Assembly: GCA_014084085.1 (NCBI GenBank)
Contig: NPFB01000006.1
Coordinates: forward strand, 121,496 to 138,927
Direction of reading: 5' to 3'
Source of the DNA: Hondaea fermentalgiana
Taxonomy: Eukaryota; Sar; Bigyra; Thraustochytrida; Thraustochytriidae
DNA length: 17,432 nt
In this document: one piece after another, positions 8,360-16,429 of the stretch
Layout: each line of letters opens with the position of its first letter
Position numbering within the stretch: the first letter of the stretch is position 1
Notes under the pieces: generated by a model
Database searches by the model: none
What the model saw: the letters and a program-made list of their open reading frames with translations, nothing else
Told to the model about the DNA's origin: nothing
Translations under genes and position numbers: made by a program

Positions 8360-9394
8360 TCAGGCAAGCTGGTCGGGTCGCTTGGTCTTGTCAATGGCCT
8401 GAGAAATGAATGGCTCGAATTCGGCCATGCAAGCCTCAATTCGAGTGATGATCTCGGTAAAAGGTGGCCGAGCACCGCCGTCTTCCTTCCAGCAGTCATT
8501 CATGAGGAGATTGAGTGACTCGGGGCAGTGTTTGAGGTACTCTGGGCGAAGTCCTTTCTTTGCTACCAAGTATGGCAACTCCACGCAATCCTGGTCCTGA
8601 TACGGCTTTTCAAAGCAAAAGAGCTCCCATAGGACAACGCCAAAGGAATACACGTCGACGGTCTCGGTGTAAGGCTCTCCTCTGAAGATCTCAGGAGCGA
8701 CCCAGCATGGCGTACCACAAACCGTCATAACAGCTTTGGTCTCGTAACCCCGCGAGAGTCCAAAATCTGTGAGCTTGCAGTTGAACTTGTCATCGAGCAA
8801 GAGGTTCTCAGCCTTGAGATCTCGATGGAGGATCTTGGGCGTTAGCGTGTGAAGATACGCCACCGCTCGGGCACAATCGAGCGCGATCTTAAGGCACATG
8901 CGCCACGTGACATTGACGCGGTGCTTTCTCACCATGTTGAGCAAACTGCCGACGCTTCCCTCGCAGAGCTCAAAGAGCAGGCAGTAGTTTGGATCGGCGC
9001 GGCATGCGCCGAGGAACTGAATGATACACTCATGCTTGAGGATGCTGAGAATCTTAATTTCCTTGGCGAAATCCTCGAGAATTTCGGCGCGCTCATCAGG
9101 GACCACAGAGAGGAAGATTTTCTTGACTGCGATGTGGCGGTTGTTGTAGTGCGCTTTGTAGACCTTTCCGTACGTGCCCTGGCCAATTGTCTCGTGGATC
9201 TGAATGTCGTCATAGTCCACATCGAGGCCGAAGAAAGTTTCTGCATCGATGCTCTGCGACTCGCTCTTCTGAACGGCTTCGGCGTGGTTGAAGTAGATCA
9301 AGGTACCCGTTGGCTTGCTGGCGAGTCCATTCGTCTCTGGGTCGAGCGTCTCGGTAGGCTGCTTCGCCTTGTGCGATGAAGCCGCTCCGCCCAT
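8360..9394 (-). CDS. TKL-type Ser/Thr protein kinase, probably N-myristoylated
   Basis: A 344-residue kinase that would phosphorylate Ser/Thr on unknown substrates. Conserved elements: Gly loop GQGTYG (71-76), beta-3 Lys K91 in IAVK, alpha-C Glu E112, HRD (190-192) with N197, DFG (210-212), a CGTPCWVAPE activation segment (APE 233-235), and the DVYSFGVVLWEL helix typical of the tyrosine-kinase-like group. All catalytic residues are present, so it should be active. The N-terminus MGGAASSHK has Gly2, Ser6 and a basic residue at 9, which fits N-myristoylation and membrane anchoring. About 60 linker residues separate it from the kinase domain, and no other domain is present. The start has A at -3 and G at +4. 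It converges on the acetyltransferase gene and diverges from the gene at 10965. The kinase call is very secure; the exact TKL subfamily is not assigned. Confidence 0.93.
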   Translation of the reverse strand: MGGAASSHKAKQPTETLDPETNGLASKPTGTLIYFNHAEAVQKSESQSIDAETFFGLDVDYDDIQIHETIGQGTYGKVYKAHYNNRHIAVKKIFLSVVPDERAEILEDFAKEIKILSILKHECIIQFLGACRADPNYCLLFELCEGSVGSLLNMVRKHRVNVTWRMCLKIALDCARAVAYLHTLTPKILHRDLKAENLLLDDKFNCKLTDFGLSRGYETKAVMTVCGTPCWVAPEIFRGEPYTETVDVYSFGVVLWELFCFEKPYQDQDCVELPYLVAKKGLRPEYLKHCPESLNLLMNDCWKEDGGARPPFTEIITRIEACMAEFEPFISQAIDKTKRPDQLA

Positions 9395-9912
9395 AGTTTG
9401 TCGGTCACCCTCTTATACGATAGCGACAGTCACGCCTTCGCTCCTGGTCGTCGGCGAAGAAGAGAAAGAGCAGCACGTCTGCTCTCCTTCTCCCTGTCCC
9501 TCGCGCGCGCGGAAGCACGCACGCACACACGCCCGGGAGGCAGAGAAATCTGCCTGTTGCCGCGCAAGGAGTCCGTCTGACGCCCGTGCGCCAGGCGACA
9601 ATTCTGCTTTGCAGCAGCAAGCGCTTGGCGTTACGAACAGCGGAGCTCGTCAGTCCTTCACGAGACGAGAGGGGAATGGACTCAAGGTCGCCCTGGTCAG
9701 CCTAAGGTTTCGCAATGGAATCCACTTCCTCTCGCGAATCCATTCTGGCACTTGCCGCGCCGAGATGAGACCTCCGCGCCGAGGGGTGTAGCCATCAAGT
9801 CCATGTGTACATTCATGTACGTACCACATCACCTACAACGTGTCTCATCCTAGCAGCAGAAAATCCATTCAGGCATTCGGATGAAAAGCTTTCCCACAAC
9901 GAATCTATAATA

Positions 9913-9930
9913 TGTGTGTGTGTGTGTGTG
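9913..9930. repeat. (TG)9 dinucleotide repeat
   Basis: Nine perfect TG units are followed by a G-rich stretch in the divergent intergenic region. Confidence 0.95.
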
Positions 9931-10815
9931 GTGGTCGTGGGGGAGGGGGCGAAGCTGTCAATTTGCTGCGGTCTCAAAGGCACTCAACTTCCCGTTGTCA
10001 CACAAAATCGAGCGGGCCTCAGTGCCAAACAGGAGGCTTAGAGCCTGAGAAATGCCCTGGTCGGAGCTTTCTACCTTTCCCATTAAATGTTTCCTTTTCT
10101 CCGCGAACGGACAGATGGATACTGTTGCTACTGTTGTTCTCTATTATCTGATGCATGATTTAAAGCAGTGTCCTGCGCCAGCGTGTCGAGTGTCCTGTGG
10201 TTGCCTACCTTGCTCGGGTTGCCATTTATTCGTTCTTCTGCGCATTGGTCTATGCAAAAATGAAACAACAAAAAAACTAAAAAGGCACATGGAGCTCACG
10301 CAAGTCGACCTGCTCAGGGAGAGAAACGTAGTACCTCGGCAGATCTCGCGACATAGATCGACCTGGTTCCGACAGCACCTCGTCCGTAACAGCTCTATGC
10401 CCTCTTGGTCTCCGTTCGCGGATCGAAAACAGGTGGTACACACCCCATGTAGTACACACTTGGAGTGCGCGTGCGGACCGTTTTGCGAGCTGGAAAATCG
10501 CAATGGAGCTGGGCTGCTCGCCATTGCGCGACCATATTTTGCTCGCAGTCGCAGACGCTGCAAGGGCGTAGCGGGCGGGCGATTTGCGAAAGGCGACAGC
10601 AGAGCTGCAAGTCTAGCTTTGGAGGCGGAGAGGCGCGGTGCTCAACCCGCGGGGCGCGGCGCTGGGCTTGCGTCAGCGGGGCCTGCACGGTACGGGCGTG
10701 CCGAAAGAGTGTGAGCGTGTGCTGGTGGGGAGGGCTGGACCAAGAGCCAGAGCGAGCTGGCAGAGAGATTGGGCTGATCAAAGGCGAGCGAGGGGGCAAT
10801 TTGTAGGACGCCGCT

Positions 10816-10829
10816 CCCCCCCCCCCCCC
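10816..10829. repeat. Homopolymer run of 14 C
   Basis: An uninterrupted C run lies about 135 bases before the 10965 start. Its exact length is prone to sequencing error. Confidence 0.85.
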
Positions 10830-10904
10830 AAGCGAGTCCTGGCCTGCGTAGGAAATGGCGTAGGGGAAGAACGCGTCCTCGATTGATTAAATTTCTCTAA
10901 GTTG

Positions 10905-10932
10905 ATTGATCGATTGATCGATTGATCGATTG
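10905..10932. repeat. ATTGATCG tandem repeat (3.5 copies)
   Basis: Three perfect ATTGATCG units plus a partial fourth end about 32 bases before the start codon at 10965. They lie in the probable core promoter or 5' UTR. Each junction creates the palindrome ATCGAT. Confidence 0.95.
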
Positions 10933-10964
10933 AGAGGCAAAAGTAGCCGTGACTATCGTCACAA

Positions 10965-13499
10965 ATGAGTCTAGCACAGAACGATGATCCTTATGCCTTC
11001 GACATGGATTTTTCTGAAGAGAGTCGAGGTGGCGGCGATCGAAAAGTCGGTGGGAAACCTCGCGTAAGAAAAGGCGGCTCCTCCAGCACACAGAATATGT
11101 CCGCGCTCGACCGTGCGAGCTATTACCTCAAGAAATACGGCGGCAGCGGGAATGCCAAGCCGACTCGTACAAACTCTACGGCCTATTCTGTATCGAGCGA
11201 AGACGACGACGACGACAGCGATCGGTACCTGGATCCTAATCGTGACGACAACGACGACGACGACGACGACGGAGACGAAGATAGCGACAGCGTTCGAGAG
11301 TTCTCCATGAGCGAGTCTGGTGCGTCCGTGTCAGAGCGAGGTTCTAACGCCCGGGGTCTCATGCGAAGTGGAGGGACCCTGGATCTACGCCTCGATGCCA
11401 CGGATCTGAGCGGCCACAACTATGCCCACTTGCTGTCAACAGGATCGCATGGAGTTGATTTTGAGAAATCTCTTGCTGGGGGCCACCACGAGGAGGAGGA
11501 GGAAGAAGAAAACGAAGAAGATCTTTTCGAGAAAGCAAGTACTCCTGGACCGACTTTAGACTTTCGTCGCGAAGGCGCGCCATGGCAAAGCTTTTCTCCA
11601 ACATCCCCAGGAAACGCTTCTCTGTCGGAGATGTCACCCCTTTCTGCGCAAAGAAAGCTCCTTGTGCGCGGGCAAACGAAGGAGGAGCGCGATAACCTCG
11701 CGCGGCTTCAACGTGCTGGAATAGCACAGGAAAGCGAGGTGCATTCGGAAGAAGAACAAAAGTCGGGCGACAATTATTCCGATGGTCTTGGCGAGGGGGA
11801 CTTTGATGCCGAGAGTATTGGGGAGGAAAGTTTCAAAGAAGCTTTGAAAGAAATCGAACGCGAAGAAGAAGCCCGACGACAAGAGGCCTTGCGCATGATG
11901 CAGGATGCGGCCTTGGAAAATGCTTGTTCGCCGCCTGCGGCGCCAAAAGTGCGTAGTCCCATAGCAAAGCAAAGCAACTCCAATTTTGGGGGCGGTCGAG
12001 CCTCTGGAGACTTTGAAGATATCGACAGCGGTCAGGACGATAGAGATGGTGGTAGCAACGCTGCCGACGAGGACGACGATGGTGATGATGATGACGATGA
12101 CAGTGCCTACGAGCAGGCGATGCGAGAAATCGAGATCGAAGAGGAAGCGCGACGTCAAGAAGCCCTGCGAATGATGAACGACGCAGCTACAAGTGAGGCA
12201 CAGAACAAGACGCTCTCGCCTCGATCTTCTGTCGGGTCTTTGCATGTCGAGATTCGCGATAGCACCTATACGAAATCTAGGGAGCAGCGCAACAGTGAGC
12301 AAGGACAGGGCCGAGACCAAAGCAGCACAAGCCCAGACGAAGAAAGCGCAGTGCAGACCGTCTATTCTTCATTTGATGAGGATGGAAAAGACGGCATTGA
12401 GCCGCTGTCGGGAAAATCCGTATTCAGTCGTTTCTCTGCGCGCTCTGTTCGATCCGGCGCAAGCGCCAAGTCACGCAAGTCACTGCGCTCCATGCGCTCG
12501 CGGCGCACACACATTTCCCTTGGGCGTCAGAGTCACGCCGAAAGTTCGTGTGGCGATGATTACAGTGTGGATGACTTTGATTCGGAAGCAGATCTGGCCT
12601 CTCCACGTTCTGTTCGATCTGCGCGCTCGGCGCGTTCTGCTCGATCGCAGCTTTCCGTGCGTCACGATCATCGAGGAGCACCGACGCGCGGCTTACTCCG
12701 AGAAGCAGTCGACAGACCGCGGTCACCGTCATCGCCGCGCCACCACCCAGCATCACCAAAGGCTGTTTCCCAGGTGAGCATTTCTGCATCGCGCTCGGGT
12801 CATCCTCCGCGACCGGTCATGTGCGACAGCTCTACACAGCACATAGAGCAGCGAGACATGCAGGTTCAGGCCAATCTCGTGGTATCTGCATCTGGACTTG
12901 TTTACGAGGTTCCCGAGGTCCCTGTAGGTGCCGTTGAGCCCACCTTGCTTCCGCCACCGCAGCAGCAGCAGCAGTGGGGAGCACGGCAGATGCAAGGGCG
13001 CAAGGTTCCATCCCACGGTAGCTCATCGCAATGTACAGAGTGCTCCTCGTGTGGTCATCCTCGACAAGATTTTGTGCGCTCGGCGCTGGACGCTATATTA
13101 AATCCGCTCGACCCAACGTTCACGAGTGTTTACGCAAGTGCGCGACAATCAGGCTATCGAGCGGAGAACAATGACGCAAAGGAAGCAACAAAAGCAGTCA
13201 ATCAGTCCTTTGTGGGACACCCTCCAAAACAGCCAGCACAAGAACGTCTTGATGGACTCACAGCGTCGATTCTTGCGACAAACAAAATGTTCAAGAGGAA
13301 TTTAGAAATGATCCGGTCTCACTTGCAGGAATGCAGGCTCGCGACCGACCGTGTCATGGAGGAGAGCGGATCTGGGCATCATTCCTACACGCGGTACAGC
13401 GACGTGGCTGCCTACATTGCTGAAAGGCGCCCGAAAGTGCGGACGACTGAGGAAGTGATGAAGGAGAATCTTGCTCACGAAAGCTTCTTTTCTACATGA
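10965..13499 (+). CDS. DUF4614 (C19orf44-like) acidic Ser/Arg-rich protein
   Basis: 844 residues, mostly disordered: Asp runs (from about residue 79), a Glu run near 176, Ser/Arg-rich segments including SVRSARSARSARS (549-561), and a Gln run. A 29-residue Glu/Arg-rich helix occurs twice (288-316 and 380-408). The C-terminus looks folded. It has a helical segment near 762-801 (NKMFKRNLEMIRSHL), then a short Tyr-rich turn and a YSDVAAYIAERRP...TTEEVMKE segment. That order resembles the end of animal C19orf44 (DUF4614), where a long helix precedes a 'YIR..RP..LT.EDAL' type sequence. A YSVDDFDSE motif near 532 also recalls Y-S-x-D-F motifs of such proteins. The molecular role of the family is unknown to me; a link to cilia or flagella is plausible but inferred. 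No signal peptide or membrane segment is visible. The gene is certain; the family is a moderate-confidence call from memory. Confidence 0.6.
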   Translation: MSLAQNDDPYAFDMDFSEESRGGGDRKVGGKPRVRKGGSSSTQNMSALDRASYYLKKYGGSGNAKPTRTNSTAYSVSSEDDDDDSDRYLDPNRDDNDDDDDDGDEDSDSVREFSMSESGASVSERGSNARGLMRSGGTLDLRLDATDLSGHNYAHLLSTGSHGVDFEKSLAGGHHEEEEEEENEEDLFEKASTPGPTLDFRREGAPWQSFSPTSPGNASLSEMSPLSAQRKLLVRGQTKEERDNLARLQRAGIAQESEVHSEEEQKSGDNYSDGLGEGDFDAESIGEESFKEALKEIEREEEARRQEALRMMQDAALENACSPPAAPKVRSPIAKQSNSNFGGGRASGDFEDIDSGQDDRDGGSNAADEDDDGDDDDDDSAYEQAMREIEIEEEARRQEALRMMNDAATSEAQNKTLSPRSSVGSLHVEIRDSTYTKSREQRNSEQGQGRDQSSTSPDEESAVQTVYSSFDEDGKDGIEPLSGKSVFSRFSARSVRSGASAKSRKSLRSMRSRRTHISLGRQSHAESSCGDDYSVDDFDSEADLASPRSVRSARSARSARSQLSVRHDHRGAPTRGLLREAVDRPRSPSSPRHHPASPKAVSQVSISASRSGHPPRPVMCDSSTQHIEQRDMQVQANLVVSASGLVYEVPEVPVGAVEPTLLPPPQQQQQWGARQMQGRKVPSHGSSSQCTECSSCGHPRQDFVRSALDAILNPLDPTFTSVYASARQSGYRAENNDAKEATKAVNQSFVGHPPKQPAQERLDGLTASILATNKMFKRNLEMIRSHLQECRLATDRVMEESGSGHHSYTRYSDVAAYIAERRPKVRTTEEVMKENLAHESFFST
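11826..11912 (+). repeat. Internal protein repeat, copy 1 (residues 288-316)
   Basis: First copy of a 29-residue charged helical unit centred on EEEARRQEALRMM. It is identical to copy 2 at 20 of 29 positions. The DNA differs at many third codon positions, which points to an old duplication kept by selection on the protein. Confidence 0.9.
12102..12188 (+). repeat. Internal protein repeat, copy 2 (residues 380-408)
   Basis: Second copy of the 29-residue unit, directly after an Asp-rich run. The core EEEARRQEALRMM is unchanged, while the flanks diverge conservatively (L/M, K/R, Q/N). Confidence 0.9.
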
Positions 13500-13771
13500 C
13501 TTTAGAGGATGTGGCTGATCGCCATGCCTCGCTAGCTTTGCAAGAGGAAAAGTGCCAGCCCGAGTGAAAGCCTGTGGATCCTGGCCACGAGCTCCTCGAA
13601 TTGTCGATGACCGTAGATGCGAATTCTGCCCTGGATCTTTCGTAAATGCTGTTTCGACGGGAAGGCGAGCTCGGCGAGGAGACGTGCAGTCATTTTAAAA
13701 TTTTGAAAGTGTTTACGTAGTACACAGGTATCTAAAATGAAGTCAGCTACGCTTAAAAGAGTGATATCACG
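13500..13771. other. Short convergent intergenic gap
   Basis: 272 bases lie between the stops of the DUF4614-like gene (+) and the amidase (-). An A/T-rich patch is present near 13693-13710. No AATAAA was found on either strand, so poly(A) signals here must be variant. Confidence 0.6.
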
Positions 13772-14722
13772 TTAGACATTGGTGGCATTTGTTGCAGCGC
13801 GGGCACTGGCCAAGACGTTTGCTGACTGGAGGCGATGGAGAGGAATCGGCATGGCGCGTCTAATTTCTTGCATGCGATTGACATCGATGTCGACCATGCC
13901 GATGGCCTCGGGGTTTGTCTCGAGATCACAGACCACTGCACCATAGGGGTCAACGATGAGGGAATGCCCAAAGGACTCTCTTTTGCGCGGGACTTCGGTA
14001 TCTTCGGCATTATGAACACCTGTCTGGGCGGCGGCTACAACATATGTTTGCGTCTCGATCGCGCGGGCACGTAAAAGCACGTGCCAATGAGCCTTTCCTG
14101 TCGTAGGCATGAAGGCAGAGGGCGCAAGAATGACGTCTGCGCCTTGGTCGCGGAGGATGGAATAAAGCTCGGGAAAACGCATATCATAGCACGTGGTCAC
14201 ACCAAGGGTTCCTACAGGAGTGTCTTTGACGATGGCCACGGCATCACCCGCAAGGGTCGAGTCCGACTCGCGGAAGCCGCCATCTACATCGACGTCAAAA
14301 AGGTGGATTTTGCGGTAAGCTTTGACAATGTCGCCATGCGCATTAATGATGCAATGCGTGTTGGCGATCTTTCCGGGCGCTTCTTCGGCCTCGCGACCAG
14401 CGAGACGCTCGTGGAAGCCACCAAGGGACATCCAAATATTTTGCTCTTTGGCAATATCTTTGAGGGCGCCCATGGTGGGGCCCGTAAGAAGCTCGGCGGC
14501 CTCGAGACTATCCTTTGTGCCGGGGCGGCCCATGAACTCGAAGGCCTCCGGGAAGCAGACAAGACCTGCGCCGCCCTGCTTGGCCTCCCGCGTGAGTCTG
14601 CGGACGACGTCGAGGTTGGCTTTTTTGTCGCGGGACGAGCACATTTGCGCGACGGCCAGCCTAGCCAGTCCGCCGCCACCGCCGGCGCCTGCGAGCCTCG
14701 AGCTGCCAACGGCGCCGCTCAT
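13772..14722 (-). CDS. NIT1: NIT1-like deaminated glutathione amidase (nitrilase superfamily)
   Basis: A carbon-nitrogen hydrolase of 316 residues. NIT1 enzymes are metabolite-repair amidases that hydrolyse deaminated glutathione, a side product of transaminases. The catalytic triad is intact: E59 in CFPEAFEF, K138 in YRKIHLFDVD, and C178 in TTCYDMRFPEL. SLGGFHE (99-105), PSAF with GKAHWHVLLRARAIETQ (201-225) and VVAAAQTG (228-235) favour NIT1 over NIT2, although the HLFDVDV stretch is also NIT2-like. The first 20 or so residues are Gly/Ala-rich with two Arg and could be a weak organelle-targeting peptide. The length matches the family and no truncation is seen. The start has a good context (A at -3). 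It lies downstream of PrimPol on the same strand, separated by 249 bases, and converges on the DUF4614-like gene. Substrate is inferred from the family. Confidence 0.9.
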   Translation of the reverse strand: MSGAVGSSRLAGAGGGGGLARLAVAQMCSSRDKKANLDVVRRLTREAKQGGAGLVCFPEAFEFMGRPGTKDSLEAAELLTGPTMGALKDIAKEQNIWMSLGGFHERLAGREAEEAPGKIANTHCIINAHGDIVKAYRKIHLFDVDVDGGFRESDSTLAGDAVAIVKDTPVGTLGVTTCYDMRFPELYSILRDQGADVILAPSAFMPTTGKAHWHVLLRARAIETQTYVVAAAQTGVHNAEDTEVPRKRESFGHSLIVDPYGAVVCDLETNPEAIGMVDIDVNRMQEIRRAMPIPLHRLQSANVLASARAATNATNV

Positions 14723-14950
14723 GCTAGCGGACTCCTTCCCTTTTTACCTCGGATGAGCGGGCAAGCGAGAGAGCGAGCAAGTCTTCGCAAGCTCTCTCTC
14801 CCGATTTGGGTTTGGCTATCCTGTCAGATTCACCTGATCAGCTGCCAGCTAGGCCTGGCGTCTAGTCTACAGCCTGTGTGGGTCACCCTCGCCTTTGCTC
14901 TTGTTCTTGCTGCCGTTGCTGCTGTTGCTCGTGGTGGTGTTGCGTTTGCA

Positions 14951-14977
14951 GCACTAGCTGCACTAACTGCACTAGCT
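14951..14977. repeat. Three 9-bp tandem units carrying in-frame stops at the PrimPol 3' end
   Basis: Three units of GCACTARCT span the PrimPol stop codon. Read on the minus strand in the PrimPol frame, each unit contributes one TAG (14972-14974, 14963-14965, 14954-14956), giving three tandem in-frame stops. Confidence 0.85.
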
Positions 14978-16392
14978 CTTTGTGCTATCCTTTTCTTCAA
15001 GCTCGTGCTTTTGCCCCTTTTGTTGCTCCTCTTGTTGCTCCTTTTGCTGTTGCTGCTGCTGCTGCAGCGCGTCGCAGCGGCGGCTGCGCAGGGCCTGAGC
15101 AACGCTGGACGGAAGCGCGAGGGGGTCGGTGCGGAAGCCTGCGCGTGCGCAGTCTGGGTCGTAGCAGCCCTGCGAGAAGGTTGCAGCCTCAAGGTCGATG
15201 GTGAAGAACACGTTGTTGCTCCTATGCTCGCGGCGCACGCGCTGGCAGAACCTCGTGCGACGCAGGTTGAACCGCAGCTCGCGCGCGCCCAAGGTCCAAG
15301 CGCGCGTCTCGGCGCGACGGCTGCTCGCACGCGGGCCTAGAGCGGCCGTGGCATGCTGCAGCACGAAGGCCTCCACCTCGGGAAAGGGCGAGGGTCCTAG
15401 CTGCTCGCCACCATGATGACCGGAACCATGAACGTGACCATGGATGTGGCCAAGACGCTGCTGCTCGCGGTGCTGTTGCTGTTGCTGGCCATTTTGGCGT
15501 CTTGACGGCACGGCGGCGGCGTCAAGTGCGACGTGGGAACGCAGGAGATGCACGCGCGGGTCAAGCTGGCCAGCGGGTGCGCGTCGGCTGCAGACCATGG
15601 AGGCCTCAAGAAAGGCGGCGACACCTTGACGCGAGGCATCATCGAGCGGGAAGGTGTTGCGGCCCTCGCAAGGCAGCAGCACAGTGCGTTTGGCATACTT
15701 GGAGCTCAAGTAGAGTCTGAAGCAGCGATTGCGGGTGTAAACGCCGAGGTCGATGAAGGGAGAAATTTGGCCATCCTTGTCGAAGACGAGAAGGTCCTTG
15801 CGAGCTGCAGCGAAGATGGCGTTGACGAAGCGGCCACAGGCGCGATTGTCTGCGAAAAAGGGCCCTCCGTTGGCGCTGTCGGCGCTGACGACGAGGTGTC
15901 GCGAAAACTTGGTGCTCGAGGTGGAGTCGAGCTCCACAAAATCGCGCCGACGCAGCTCGATCCCAAAGAGCTCGAGCATGGCTGCGGCCGTAGCGGCGAT
16001 GACTACATCGACGAGTTTGTCGCCGCAAACGTCTGGGTTCCTGCCGATGGGGAATTCGAGGTCAAAGTAGGCCTTGCACGGCGTGCCCTCGCGGATGATC
16101 TCGTAGACATGTCGCTTGAGCGGGTTCGTGTCTAGATACCACTTGACAAAGTCTCGTCTCCCGGCGACCATGAAGGCGCGAGTGCCGCCGACCCCATTTT
16201 CGAGCGCGAGTACGGCGGGACGGGCCCATCCCTGGCCCTCTCGCAGCGCTGCCTCGGGCGGCAACGAGTCCGCGAACGCGAACGCCTGCGCCTGGCGGGC
16301 AAATTTTCGGGCAAAAGGCGCTGTCGATTGTGTCCTCCAATCCGCCGCCGCTTGACTTCTTCTGCTTATTATTGTTGTTCTTGCCGCCGCCG

Positions 16393-16429
<37 letters not shown>

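Larger units (their letters stand above)
9395..10964. other. Divergent intergenic region, no supported gene
   Basis: This 1570-base stretch separates the kinase (-) from the gene at 10965 (+) and should hold both promoters. It contains a (TG)9 tract, a run of 14 C and a repeat of ATTGATCG next to the 10965 start. Open frames of 130-220 codons exist on both strands but match no family I know and are Cys/Arg-rich in a patchy way, so I do not call them genes. I saw no tRNA A/B boxes. Next to the kinase start, the minus strand reads TATAAGA at 9411-9417, too close to the ATG to be a confident TATA box. Confidence 0.6.

Noticed and set aside
7876..8499. 207-codon minus-strand frame with one hydrophobic segment
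   Set aside because: It overlaps the kinase 3' end in another frame, and the rest is A/T-rich 3' flank with mixed codon use and no family resemblance.
10052..10714. 220-codon + strand frame upstream of the DUF4614-like gene
   Set aside because: No domain, changing composition along its length (Cys-rich, then Arg/Gly/Ala-rich), and overlapping open frames on both strands. It is not better supported than chance, though a lineage-specific gene cannot be excluded.
14081..15340. 419-codon + strand frame antisense to the amidase and PrimPol
   Set aside because: It covers two recognised genes on the other strand and the gap between them. Its poly-Leu run is the complement of Gln/Glu codons.
16062..16340. 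Separate 92-codon gene on the minus strand
   Set aside because: It begins at TTG and past 16310 overlaps conserved PrimPol sequence; only its upstream part is of interest, as a possible PrimPol exon.
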